Positions 16,745 through 24,161 of a DNA stretch of 64,000 bases are shown piece by piece. Made by a program: the position numbers and the translations under genes. The stretch's first letter is position 1. Each line of letters begins with the position of its first letter. Location of the stretch: positions 87,454 through 151,453 of the forward strand of contig NZ_CP133216.1 of the NCBI RefSeq assembly GCF_030930995.1, written 5' to 3'. The notes beneath the pieces were generated by a model that ran no database searches, was not told the origin of the DNA, and saw only the letters and a program-made list of their open reading frames with translations. The DNA is from Thiothrix subterranea. GTDB taxonomy: Bacteria > Pseudomonadota > Gammaproteobacteria > Thiotrichales > Thiotrichaceae.

Positions 16745-18337
16745 ATGATTACATTGGAAAAACTGGATACCTTACGCGGTAAGCCGGAAGAACTGAAAGA
16801 CATGAAATCTGTCCGCCAATTGGTGGATGACCTGACCAAAGCCAACTGGCTGTTATGGCTGGCTGGGGTTGCGGCCTTTCTCGCTTCTGCCATGTTTGTG
16901 GTGAAGTATTTTGTCGGCGGCGACCTGACCCCATCCGTCTGGACGGGGGAGCAATGGGCCAATGCGTGGCTGGGTTTGGGCATCACCCTGGTGGTGACGT
17001 TTGGGCAAGGGCTGCTGTATGCCAGTGGCTACAAAGGGCCTGCTGCGCTGGTGGCTGTCTGCATTGTGGTGTTCTTCGGATTGTTCTCCGAGGTATCGCA
17101 ATCCATGGAACGCGAAGATGCCACCGTGCGCCACCGTTCCGAGAACTCACCCGTGTTCCAGACGGCACTGGGCAGTATCGGCAAACTGACCGATAAAGCG
17201 GCAGCGCCCTCCCCTGCCCAACAAGCATTAGCAGCCGCCCAAGGGGAAGTGCATCGCTGGGAAGCCGAGCAGCAAAAGAAAGCCCAATGCCATACCTGTA
17301 GTGAATATAGTACCCGCACCATCGGCAGCAAACTGGCAGAAGCCCAAGGGAGGGTAGCCGCTGCGCGTGAACAGATAGCGGCTTACCAGACCAGTAACGC
17401 CTCTGCCCTGTCCACCGCCATTGCCCAAGCCAAGGCGTTGGAATATGACGAGGACAAACATTACGGCATGATCCGCTTGCTGAAACATATGTTCAGCGTG
17501 GAAGGCATCGTGGCATCTTTCCTGTTCTCAGTGGTGGTGATCGGTACGTTTGAGTACATCTTCCATTTCATTGGCACGTATGTCGGCAACCATCGCAAAG
17601 CACTGCAATTGCTGGGGCTGAATGCCGATGGTTCCCCGTTTGAACCTGCCCCCTCTTTACCTGCCCTACCCTCATCTGCCATGCCCATGCCATCACCTAC
17701 CCTACCTGTTGCCACAGGTACGGGTGGTACAGGGCAACCGGCAGTGTCTGGTACGGGTGCGGGTACGGCAAGTGGTGCAGGTGTGCGTCCCCTACCCGGT
17801 ATGATCCCTGCTGACCATTTCGCACGGGACTGGCTGCGCATGGACTATTCCACCACTAACCCTACCTGCCCTATGCCCGGTTTTGCCCCGCCTGTTCCCC
17901 CTGTCCCACCCGGTGTTGTCGGTAGCCTGTCCAGCCTTACGGGTAAGGTGAAGAACCGGGATCAGGGTGGTCAGCGTACAGGTACGCAGCACCCCGGTAC
18001 GGCAGGTGCAAAACAGGTAACGGGTAAGTACCTTACGGGTAAAGCCGGTGAGGGCAATGAGGTGCAGGTGGCCGAGTCTGTCTACCTGACCTTGTGCAAA
18101 CTGGTCAGGGGAGGGCAGTTGCGTCCCAGCCGTCCGGGCTTGAAAAAGGCGCTTCAGAAAATGCAGGTTGGCAGCAATCAGGTGGAACGGCAGGCAATGG
18201 CCGACTTGATCCTGCGGCACATGGAACAGGATGGCGTGGTGTACCGCAATCCGGCGTACACTGGCCCCAGTTGTGGGCTGGGTGAATTCCTGCCTGTATT
18301 GGAAGTCAAACAGGCGGCGCTGGCTTTGGCTGGGTAG
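16745..18337 (+). CDS. Large membrane protein of the second backbone, unknown function
   Basis: This 530-residue protein starts at ATG 16745 behind an AAGGAG site. It has three hydrophobic segments near residues 38-55 (WLLWLAGVAAFLASAMFVV), 75-95 and 95-115, then a periplasmic or cytoplasmic coiled coil (about 145-235) with a CHTC pair. Another membrane segment (SVEGIVASFLFSVVVIGTFEYIF) is followed by a long proline-, glycine- and threonine-rich linker. The C-terminal 80 residues (VYLTLCKLVRGGQLRPSRPGLKKALQKMQVG) look like a small winged-helix DNA-binding domain. A membrane-anchored DNA-binding protein encoded with a replication protein could tether plasmid DNA to the membrane. This is inference; I know no named family. 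Confidence 0.5.
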   Translation: MITLEKLDTLRGKPEELKDMKSVRQLVDDLTKANWLLWLAGVAAFLASAMFVVKYFVGGDLTPSVWTGEQWANAWLGLGITLVVTFGQGLLYASGYKGPAALVAVCIVVFFGLFSEVSQSMEREDATVRHRSENSPVFQTALGSIGKLTDKAAAPSPAQQALAAAQGEVHRWEAEQQKKAQCHTCSEYSTRTIGSKLAEAQGRVAAAREQIAAYQTSNASALSTAIAQAKALEYDEDKHYGMIRLLKHMFSVEGIVASFLFSVVVIGTFEYIFHFIGTYVGNHRKALQLLGLNADGSPFEPAPSLPALPSSAMPMPSPTLPVATGTGGTGQPAVSGTGAGTASGAGVRPLPGMIPADHFARDWLRMDYSTTNPTCPMPGFAPPVPPVPPGVVGSLSSLTGKVKNRDQGGQRTGTQHPGTAGAKQVTGKYLTGKAGEGNEVQVAESVYLTLCKLVRGGQLRPSRPGLKKALQKMQVGSNQVERQAMADLILRHMEQDGVVYRNPAYTGPSCGLGEFLPVLEVKQAALALAG

Positions 18338-18369
18338 TCGCTTCAGGGGAAATAGGGACGGGGGAGGGG

Positions 18370-18387
18370 AGTTTTACATGTAAAACT
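18370..18387. promoter_or_regulatory. Dispersed palindrome, site 5
   Basis: AGTTTTACATGTAAAACT, perfect, between the convergent ends of the membrane-protein operon and the AbiE operon. Confidence 0.7.
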
Positions 18388-18390
18388 TCT

Positions 18391-19245
18391 CTATTGCCAA
18401 GGCAGGGATTCATAAAAGCCTACAACTTGTTCGTAGGCTTCCTCAAAAGGCGGTAAGGGTTGTGAAACCTCATTACGCAGCAGGGTATACTCCTTGCCGG
18501 AGGCTTCCATAATGTCTGATCTGCGCAAAATGTCCCGCTGAAGCAGTTCAGGCTCAAGGCGGCCTGTGGCCTTTTTGTGAAACGTGTCCAGCACCTGCTG
18601 TTTTTCCCGATGGGTCAGGGGAGGGCAGGTGTCCAACAGATACCAGATGTCATACACGTCCTGACGGCGGTTACGCTTACGTACCACCTGCTGAATGATG
18701 GAGCGCAGCTTTTCCGCCAGCAGGTCGGTCAGGCCGTAAGCCTGAATGGTTTCTTCTCCATCCAACGATAAGGCTTCCAGCTCGTAGCTGGCTTCATTGA
18801 AGCTGTAATCAATCTTGACCGTGGTTGGTGCTGCACCCCGTTCCAGCCGTTTTACGGCATTGCTATCCTGGGTGTTGGCATAACCCAACTGTAACTTGAA
18901 AGAGGGGAAAGTGCCTCCTGTGCGGGGTTGCAGTTTGAGGGACTGGAGACGGCAAACAACCGGGTAGGGGAGTTCATCAGCGGCAACCACCAGTGCTTCC
19001 CGCAGGTGTGCTTCAAACTCCGTCCGGTCAATCTCAGGCAAGGTCTTGTGGGTCGAGAAGTCAATGTCTTCCGTAAAGCGGGAACTGCTGTAACGGATAC
19101 CCAGCAACATGCCACCCTTCATAATCATGCGTAACCGCAGGTAATTGTCACCCGCAATCGCGTGCAGGATCAGGTGGACAGCTTGCCTGAAGGTGGTACG
19201 GTCAGGGGTGGCAGCCCTGACCCAATCATCAATTTTGGTTTCCAT
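18391..19245 (-). CDS. abiEii: AbiEii-type nucleotidyltransferase toxin
   Basis: This 284-residue protein is the toxin of a type IV toxin-antitoxin and phage abortive-infection pair. It carries the nucleotidyltransferase signature KGGMLLGIRYSSSRFTEDIDFS near residues 44-65 and the later TVKIDYSF strand and AYGLTDLLAEKLRSIIQQ helix with YDIWYLLD, all typical of AbiEii/AbiGii. These toxins are thought to transfer nucleotides to RNA targets. It overlaps the antitoxin gene by 17 bases, the standard coupled order antitoxin then toxin. Expression is probably controlled by the palindromic operator at 20150-20190. Confidence 0.9.
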   Translation of the reverse strand: METKIDDWVRAATPDRTTFRQAVHLILHAIAGDNYLRLRMIMKGGMLLGIRYSSSRFTEDIDFSTHKTLPEIDRTEFEAHLREALVVAADELPYPVVCRLQSLKLQPRTGGTFPSFKLQLGYANTQDSNAVKRLERGAAPTTVKIDYSFNEASYELEALSLDGEETIQAYGLTDLLAEKLRSIIQQVVRKRNRRQDVYDIWYLLDTCPPLTHREKQQVLDTFHKKATGRLEPELLQRDILRRSDIMEASGKEYTLLRNEVSQPLPPFEEAYEQVVGFYESLPWQ

Positions 19246-20152
19246 CGGACAAGTTTACGGATATGCACCAGGTTTCTGAATAAGAATCTTTGTAAGGTTC
19301 AGTCGCCAGCAGTTTGCGGGAGCCACCGCGCTGTACCAAGGCTTTCCAGCCATCAATGGTGGGGTGCTGGTGTCCTAGCCGCTCTTGCAGGATATAACCG
19401 ACCCTTACCTTGTCGATGGCCTTACCTTCCTTGTCTATGGTCTTGAGGATGACGGGGAGGTAATGCCCCGCATATTCGGTGAACACTTCCAGCACATGGC
19501 TGAAACCACCACAATAGTCGGGTTCCTGAAGCATATCCAGGAAGGTGCGCCCTATGGGCGCAACCCGTATGCCACCACTACCGTGTTGTTCCGGGTAAGG
19601 GCGGTAGTCCTTGCGGGTATGTTCCTGTATGGTTTTCGCCTGAATCTCCCCGCCGGGTTTATGGTGCTTGCATGGAATGTCCGCCAGGGCAGGGAGGGAA
19701 TGGAAATCCTGTTTGGCCTTTTCTTCTGCCAGCCGCCTGAATTCACTGGCAGTGCAGGTGGTCACATGGACAGTGTGGGGGATGCGGTCAGTCAGGTGAT
19801 GCCATTCCATTGCACTCAGGTGTGACAGGTAGCAAAACGGGTTCAGTGTGCAAATGACCTGTTGCGCTGTCGGTGCTGTCAGGCCAGCAACAGCAAACAC
19901 TGGCAGGTTAGCGAACTGGGTCAGTATGCCTTTGTTGACCAGACTATCCAGATTGCGCTCAATGACGGTTTGCTGGGGCAGGTCGGATGTTAGCTTGCCA
20001 ATAGGTAAACCGGCATAGGTTTTGGTGTGGTAGAGTTTTACCATGTACCCTACCAGTTCATAGCGGCTTATCACGGGTTTGGGATGTTCCGTGAGTATCA
20101 GCCGTTGCAGGGCTGTAGAAAAGGGGATACTGGCTTTCACATCACTTCTCAT
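19229..20152 (-). CDS. abiEi: AbiEi-type antitoxin and repressor
   Basis: This 307-residue protein matches the AbiEi antitoxin family. It has an N-terminal winged helix (about residues 28-90), a middle TAPTAQQVICTLNPFCYLSHLSAMEWHHLTDRIP segment typical of the family, then a C-terminal domain with RVAPIGRTFLDMLQEPDYCGGFSHVLEVF. AbiEi neutralises AbiEii without stable binding and represses its own promoter by binding inverted repeats. The ATG at 20152 lies at the very edge of a perfect 41-base palindrome, so there is no normal ribosome site in front. The transcript may be leaderless, or translation may begin slightly later. Confidence 0.85.
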   Translation of the reverse strand: MRSDVKASIPFSTALQRLILTEHPKPVISRYELVGYMVKLYHTKTYAGLPIGKLTSDLPQQTVIERNLDSLVNKGILTQFANLPVFAVAGLTAPTAQQVICTLNPFCYLSHLSAMEWHHLTDRIPHTVHVTTCTASEFRRLAEEKAKQDFHSLPALADIPCKHHKPGGEIQAKTIQEHTRKDYRPYPEQHGSGGIRVAPIGRTFLDMLQEPDYCGGFSHVLEVFTEYAGHYLPVILKTIDKEGKAIDKVRVGYILQERLGHQHPTIDGWKALVQRGGSRKLLATEPYKDSYSETWCISVNLSDGNQN

Positions 20153-20190
20153 AATAAGATATATGTCCTTAGGACATATATCTTATTATG
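20150..20190. promoter_or_regulatory. Perfect 41-base palindromic operator of abiE
   Basis: CATAATAAGATATATGTCCT and its exact complement flank a single central T at 20170. The left edge is the antitoxin start codon itself. AbiEi repressors are known to bind inverted repeats in their promoter; this one is unusually long and perfect. Confidence 0.8.
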
Positions 20191-20306
20191 ATTCATAAGT
20201 CAAGTATGGATATTCTTGATATTGGTTTCAGGTACATGAAATAGAAGGAGTTTAGTCGATATTATGCATACTGTCTGTAGATGTGTCAGGGTGATGGCTG
20301 GATAGA

Positions 20307-20324
20307 AGTTTTACATGTAAAACT
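20307..20324. promoter_or_regulatory. Dispersed palindrome, site 6
   Basis: AGTTTTACATGTAAAACT, perfect 18-base copy in the gene-free region upstream of abiEi. Confidence 0.7.
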
Positions 20325-20427
20325 GTGCTGTTGGCAGGACAAGGCGGGAACAGGGGAGTTGTCCGTATCCATAAATTTATCCGTATTTATTCATTGGCTG
20401 TAACTGTCTGGACAAATGGTAGGGACG

Positions 20428-20443
20428 GTTTTACATGTAAAAC
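20428..20443. promoter_or_regulatory. Dispersed palindrome, site 7
   Basis: GTTTTACATGTAAAAC, perfect 16-base copy, 121 bases after site 6. Confidence 0.7.
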
Positions 20444-20829
20444 TGCGATTGCTTTTATAATGGCTTTCCCGGCCTGTCAGGCAAGGTATCCAGGTCGTTT
20501 CCGGCAAGTATTCTGACCAGGACAAGATGGTGTTGTCCGTGTTACCAATGGGGTGGCATCGTTTTGTGGCTGGCAGGGCGGGGATTTGCTGGGGCAGTCA
20601 GTAGACGGACATTGGGGTTACGCCTTGGGGGCAAGGGTGCGAAGGCTGCGGTGAACAGGGATGGAAAAACTGTTGTGGGGCAGGGAACTTGGTCTGTAAA
20701 AAATGTCGTTCAGTTTTAGTTAAGTTTTCTGTTCACTTTGGATTTTGCTTGTGCCAGAATGCGCCCAGCCCTTTAGAAAAGACCCCTCTTGTAGACACGG
20801 AAGTCTCACGATAACAATAAGGAAAGCAT

Positions 20830-20869
20830 GGCGACTGGTTCCCCCCTGACCAGTCGCCTTTATTTTTTT
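20830..20869 (+). terminator. Strong rho-independent terminator without an obvious gene
   Basis: GGCGACTGGT (20830-20839) pairs perfectly with ACCAGTCGCC (20849-20858) and is followed by TTTATTTTTTT. No plus-strand gene ends here, so it either closes an unannotated small RNA or serves as the end of the VOC gene transcript read through on the other strand. Confidence 0.85.
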
Positions 20870-20936
20870 GGGTGTCCTGCCTGTCTTATTTCAGCTTGCC
20901 TTTACCTTGCCTTGACCCGCTGCCTTGCCGGGGATT

Positions 20937-21236
20937 TCATTCATCCACAGACAATGCGACAAACCTGCCATCGGGATTCCGGCAACCTTGGAATGGGTCT
21001 TGGGTGTGGGTATTGAACTGTGCCAGCAGGGTAGGTGGGACGCTAAAGCCTAGCCTGACATTATCCGGTTCACCGTTGGTGGGGTACAACTCCAGCAACA
21101 GCCCGCCGAGGTAAGTGGAATAGTGGACTGGGCCGCTACCGTGTTGTTCCCGTGTGAACGTCAACCCAAGTTGGGTGTAAAAGGTTCTGGTGGCCTCAAT
21201 GTCGCGGCAACGCAGTACCAGCAGGTTCAGGTGCAT
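20937..21236 (-). CDS. VOC/glyoxalase-fold protein
   Basis: This is a 99-residue single-module vicinal-oxygen-chelate protein: MHLNLLVLRCRDIEATRTFYTQLGL at the start, YLGGLLLELYP in the middle and NPDGRFVALSVDE at the end. These match the glyoxalase/bleomycin-resistance fold, with likely metal ligands H2 and E53. It is slightly shorter than the usual 115-130 residues, but both ends look intact. The substrate cannot be predicted. It stands alone, and a MITE lies 80 bases upstream of its start. Confidence 0.8.
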   Translation of the reverse strand: MHLNLLVLRCRDIEATRTFYTQLGLTFTREQHGSGPVHYSTYLGGLLLELYPTNGEPDNVRLGFSVPPTLLAQFNTHTQDPFQGCRNPDGRFVALSVDE

Positions 21237-21314
21237 TCTGGTTCCTCTTGTCTGGGTTGGTCTCGCCTGACATGTTACCTGACAGGGAACTGGATGCAGA
21301 TGTTGCCGATACTA

Positions 21315-21720
21315 GGGTGTGTTTAAACAAACGGCATCAAAGTTCCACAGGATTTTAAGCAAGATGCTAATTTATAAAGAATATAGATCGTTTCCAACTT
21401 CCCATCTTTAGGCACGTCGCCAACCTGTTTTTTGAGAAAGTGATTAAGGCGAAGGCAGAAAATGAAAACAGAATAGAAGTGTGGGTAAGGCGCGATTGAA
21501 ACGGTGGTTTCTTGGAAACGGTGGTTTGCGAGAAGATCAGCCAGACTAGCTACACACACGTAAAATCAATGTCTTGGGGTTCTTTGAAACAGTTCTTGAA
21601 ACCGTATTCTCAATAGGCCGACCTATCCCCGTTTGTGAGAATATCAATAGCACACGCATTAGGGAGCACGGGGGTGCGAGAAATCTATGGAACTTTGATG
21701 CCTTTTGTTTAAGTTCACCC
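21315..21720. mobile_element. MITE-like element with 36-base terminal inverted repeats
   Basis: The ends at 21315 (GGGTGTGTTTAAACAAAC...) and 21720 (reverse: GGGTGAACTTAAACAAAA...) match at 31 of 36 positions, including the shared block GGCATCAAAGTTCCA. Both sides are flanked by TA, as with IS630/Tc1-mariner or some IS5-group elements. The 406-base interior has no intact transposase and contains a tandem GAAACGGTGGTTT pair. It is a non-autonomous or internally deleted element. Short frames inside it are not credible genes. Confidence 0.75.
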
Positions 21721-21852
21721 TACATTGCCCATTATGTAAAAATGCTGGAAGACGACCACAAAGCCATTTTCCGGGCATCAACGCTGGCACAGCGGGCTAC
21801 TGATTACCTCATCGGGCTGGCCTCACCTGTCCTGACAAGGGAAAGCGCCTGA
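21721..21852 (+). pseudogene. ArdC-type antirestriction protein, C-terminal remnant
   Basis: The last 43 codons before the stop at 21852 read YIAHYVKMLEDDHKAIFRASTLAQRATDYLIGL. This matches the C-terminal segment of zincin-like ArdC antirestriction proteins (SYIASWLKVLK-DDK-AIF-AAS-AQKAADYL). The upstream part is missing and is replaced by the MITE, so the insertion or an associated deletion removed the rest. ArdC proteins protect incoming plasmid DNA from restriction. Confidence 0.7.
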
Positions 21853-21964
21853 AGGTAATACCAAACCTGCCACAATACCGTAGAGGGTTGTGGCAGGCCA
21901 AAGGAGCAGCAGACAGCCCGACCCAAGTGCTGGGACACACGGCAAGCAGAAACAGGACAAAACC

Positions 21965-22381
21965 ATGACGGATGAAACAGTAAAAGAACCTATCAATGCC
22001 CACAAAGTCGCTGAAACTGAACGTATGAAGGTGATGCCTGCCTTGTTCGGGATGCGCTTCGCCCAAGTAGAACAAACGGTCTACCAATTGATGGACGGAC
22101 TATGCAGCGCCTACCAAGGAGGACAATGGGAACTCTACACCCTACCAAACAGCAGCTTTTACATGGCTCCACGCAGGGCGGAAAAACTGCTTATCCAATG
22201 GGATGGAAACGGGTTTACAGGGGAAATGAGCGCGGATGCTGCCGGTATTGTCGCTTGCCTGTTTACCTACTCAGCCCTTTCTTTCCAAGGGTGCGAAACC
22301 TGTGGCGACATGTACCACCTGCTGCTGGATTATGCCGAACAACACCCGGAAGCCAGCCTGATCTTCAGTGCCATCGACTAA
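21965..22381 (+). CDS. ardB: ArdB/KlcA-family antirestriction protein
   Basis: This 138-residue protein carries the ArdB/KlcA signature: ERMKVMPALFGMRFAQVEQTVYQLMDGLCSAYQGGQWELYTLPNSSFYMAPR, then FTGEMSADAAGIVACLFTYS. ArdB proteins block type I restriction in vivo, without mimicking DNA as ArdA does. ATG 21965 has an ACAGGA-like ribosome site; an earlier in-frame start at 21890 adds unrelated residues. It lies between the ardC remnant and the rep gene, i.e. in the leading part of a conjugative backbone where antirestriction genes usually sit. Confidence 0.88.
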   Translation: MTDETVKEPINAHKVAETERMKVMPALFGMRFAQVEQTVYQLMDGLCSAYQGGQWELYTLPNSSFYMAPRRAEKLLIQWDGNGFTGEMSADAAGIVACLFTYSALSFQGCETCGDMYHLLLDYAEQHPEASLIFSAID

Positions 22382-22508
22382 AAACGTACTCAAGTGGAGT
22401 AAAGCTGGACGAACGTCACAAAATACCAGCAGGACGGCAAAATATCAGGATTCAGGAAAATGCGGACGATGTGCTATAGTCATAAGTGCGGTACAGGCTG
22501 AGGAGCCG

Positions 22509-22595
22509 ATGACCGCCCAGGGTGATGCGGAAGCGTCCCACATGCAAGGGTGTCTTCGGACACCCTATATTATTCAGGCAACCCGGAATTTGTAG
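22509..22595 (+). CDS. Possible 28-codon small ORF with own promoter
   Basis: A TTCAGG / TATAGT pair with an 18-base spacer (about 22452-22481) precedes GAGGAG and an ATG at 22509. The frame encodes MTAQGDAEASHMQGCLRTPY and eight more residues. A hairpin with a TTCG loop (22547-22566) lies inside it. It could instead be a small RNA ending at that hairpin, opposite the rep gene and able to affect copy number. The stop codon lies in an iteron copy (22583-22597). Confidence 0.3.
   Translation: MTAQGDAEASHMQGCLRTPYIIQATRNL
22547..22566 (+). terminator. Hairpin with TTCG tetraloop downstream of ardB
   Basis: AGGGTGTC (22547-22554), loop TTCG, GACACCCT (22559-22566), followed by TATATTATT. The stem is perfect, but the T-run is weak. 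Confidence 0.5.
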
Positions 22596-22598
22596 CAA

Positions 22599-23336
22599 TT
22601 AGGCTGCTTCACTCTCGTCCAAATCTTCCACCACTGGCAACAAGGGCAATTCTTCTTGTTGCGATGCCTTTGTGAAACGGAAGTCAATCGCCACCACCGA
22701 ACGTTGTTCCCTGATTGCTACCCAAGATACGCGCAAGTCTGTATGCGAGTTAATCTGCTCAACGGCTGGAACCAGAATACGTGCCTTGAAGTTGGCAAAA
22801 CGCATATAAGAATCTGACAACTCCAGCATTTCCTTGAAATCTACCAGCGTCACACGAATAGAAGACCGCAGTTTCACGTACTGCTTAAGATACTCATAAA
22901 CCCGGATAGCATAAGTACTGGTCAGATGTGATATGTAGCGCAGGTCATAACTGGTAAAACGCTCATTCAACAGCGTTAAAAATGGCAGTATCTCCGGGGA
23001 AAAATTCACCGTAACCCGACCATTACCCCTGTCATACGTCGCCTTACTAACCCAACGAACCTTCTCAACCCTGCCATCTTCAAACCGGGTCTTTACTTCC
23101 CGGTTCCACAGCCTTTCTGTTGCATCCTCTAAGGCTTCATAAGCATGGCGAGTCTCAAGCGTATAGGCAGCCGCAAAAGCAGCCGCAGTCACCGCCTTGA
23201 TACGAGAAAAAGGCTTGCTCGAATCAATTTGGGCAATACAAAACAAGATCAGACGTTGTTCATTCAAACTCAACGTATAACCTGCTTTCACCAATTCATT
23301 GGATTTGGTAACTTTCCAGTTAGTAATGTCATCCAC
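22599..23336 (-). CDS. rep: Rep_3-type replication initiator (second replicon)
   Basis: This 245-residue initiator shows the two winged helices of the Rep_3 superfamily. WKVTKSNELVKAGYTLSLNEQRLILFCIAQID opens the first, YEALEDATERLWNREV and FSPEILPFLTLLNERFTSYDLRYISHLTSTYAIRVYEYLKQY follow, and IRVTLVDFKEMLELSDSYMRFANFKARILVPAVEQIN closes the second. Translation starts at GTG 23336 with AAGGA eight bases upstream. Iterons (23452-23552) and an inverted half-iteron operator (23357-23382) lie upstream, the standard self-regulated layout. It is unrelated in detail to the initiator at 3700, so the window carries two replication systems. Confidence 0.92.
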   Translation of the reverse strand: MDDITNWKVTKSNELVKAGYTLSLNEQRLILFCIAQIDSSKPFSRIKAVTAAAFAAAYTLETRHAYEALEDATERLWNREVKTRFEDGRVEKVRWVSKATYDRGNGRVTVNFSPEILPFLTLLNERFTSYDLRYISHLTSTYAIRVYEYLKQYVKLRSSIRVTLVDFKEMLELSDSYMRFANFKARILVPAVEQINSHTDLRVSWVAIREQRSVVAIDFRFTKASQQEELPLLPVVEDLDESEAA

Positions 23337-23356
23337 GTGCTGTATCCTTCCCTATC

Positions 23357-23382
23357 TGCTACAACTACAAAAATTTGTAGCA
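23357..23382. promoter_or_regulatory. rep operator of the second replicon
   Basis: TGCTACAA (23357-23364) and TTGTAGCA (23375-23382) are inverted copies of the iteron core with a 10-base spacer, directly in front of the rep start. This is where Rep dimers would be expected to repress. Confidence 0.7.
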
Positions 23383-23419
23383 ATAGCAGGAGGATAGCAC
23401 AAAAATCAGTGAGTAAGTC

Positions 23420-23690
23420 TGTGGATATGCTGTGGATAAAATGTGGACGTGCGGAATCTGTAGCACGAACAGCCGGAATCTGTAGCACTGAACCCGGAAT
23501 CTGTAGCACGAACAGCCGGAATCTGTAGCACGAACAGCCGGAATCTGTAGCAGATAACCGCTATAACCCAATGATAAAAAAGAAGAAATTTAATGCTAAA
23601 ACATTAAAATCTTAAAACAAGAGTAAATATTTAAAAACAAGTAATAGTAGGCACAAAAAAATCTGTGGATAACCAAGCACTTCAAGGTAA
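23420..23690. other. Origin of replication of the second replicon (oriV)
   Basis: It has DnaA boxes TGTGGATAA at 23431-23439 and 23664-23672, with a near copy at 23420. Five iterons at 23452-23552 follow, then an AT-rich stretch (about 23565-23660, with runs such as TTAAATATTT-like sequence) suited to strand opening. Confidence 0.8.
23452..23552 (+). repeat. Five iterons of the second replicon
   Basis: CCGGAATCTGTAGCA (first copy lacks one C) at 23452, 23473, 23494, 23516 and 23538, i.e. every 21-22 bases. Linkers read CGAACAG or CTGAAC. Further single copies occur at 22583 (forward) and, in reverse, at 23977, 25639 and 26751. Confidence 0.92.
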
Positions 23691-23796
23691 AAAGACCCAA
23701 CCCTTCGCACCTAAAGGTGCTTCGCCCTGTCCTACGGACAGCCTACAAGGAATTCCCTTCGGTCATACACTCTTTGTCTTGGGGCTTTGCCCCAAA

Positions 23797-23823
23797 CCCC
23801 AAGGTATTTATACCAGGATGATG
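23797..23823 (+). repeat. Inverted dispersed repeat, left copy
   Basis: CCCCAAGGTATTTATACCAG followed by GATGATG. It recurs inverted with few changes at 28239-28266, in both places beside a GGGG...CCCC hairpin. The pair brackets the parA-parB-korA to traF segment. Confidence 0.6.
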
Positions 23824-24002
23824 ATGTATTTCTTCTCCTGACCGACGATTTTGGGAAATTAAAGGGCGATATGAGCATTATTTTGCAGTAGTGATGGCAG
23901 AATGATTTTACATTGGCTGGATTTTAAGCCGGGAAAGTTATTCCAATCAGGAATTGGGTGACTGATTCCGGTTTCGTGCTACAAATTCCGGGTTGGAATT
24001 CG

Positions 24003-24020
24003 AGTTTTTCATGTAAAACT
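24003..24020. promoter_or_regulatory. Dispersed palindrome, site 8 (variant)
   Basis: AGTTTTTCATGTAAAACT, the reverse complement of the variant at 15632 and 15740. It lies 142 bases upstream of the parA start and 12 bases after a lone iteron. Confidence 0.6.
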
Positions 24021-24161
24021 TCCCCGCTTAACCCTTTGAAGGTTGTTTTTTCGGTTATTAGGTCTAAGATACTGCTAAAGTCAATGACATGCACCTATAT
24101 AGGTTGTTATAAAGGTTGTATTTACGGCTTTAAATAAAAACCTGACTACACGAGGACATCC

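Larger units (their letters stand above)
20191..20829. other. Gene-free region with two palindromes
   Basis: No convincing gene is present. It holds dispersed palindromes 6 and 7 and ends in a strong terminator. The stretch 20690-20829, just before that terminator, has no open frame with a ribosome site and could be the body of a small RNA. Confidence 0.5.
23691..24161. other. Gene-free region between oriV and parA
   Basis: No gene is visible. It starts with small hairpins (GCACCT/AGGTGC, CTGTCC/GGACAG, TTGGGG/CCCCAA), then a 27-base segment repeated in inverted form at 28239. A lone iteron (23977-23991), palindrome site 8 (24003) and the parA promoter region follow. Confidence 0.5.

Noticed and set aside
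15997..16986. Minus-strand frame of 329 codons across three genes
   Set aside because: It spans the ends of three clearly coding plus-strand genes and is proline-, histidine- and threonine-rich shadow sequence.
21323..21559. Transposase gene inside the MITE
   Set aside because: The 78-codon frame has no DDE or helix-turn-helix motif and no ribosome site. The element is too short for a transposase.
23452..23552. CRISPR-like array
   Set aside because: Fifteen-base repeats with near-identical 6-7 base linkers are iterons, not repeats with unique spacers. No cas gene is near.
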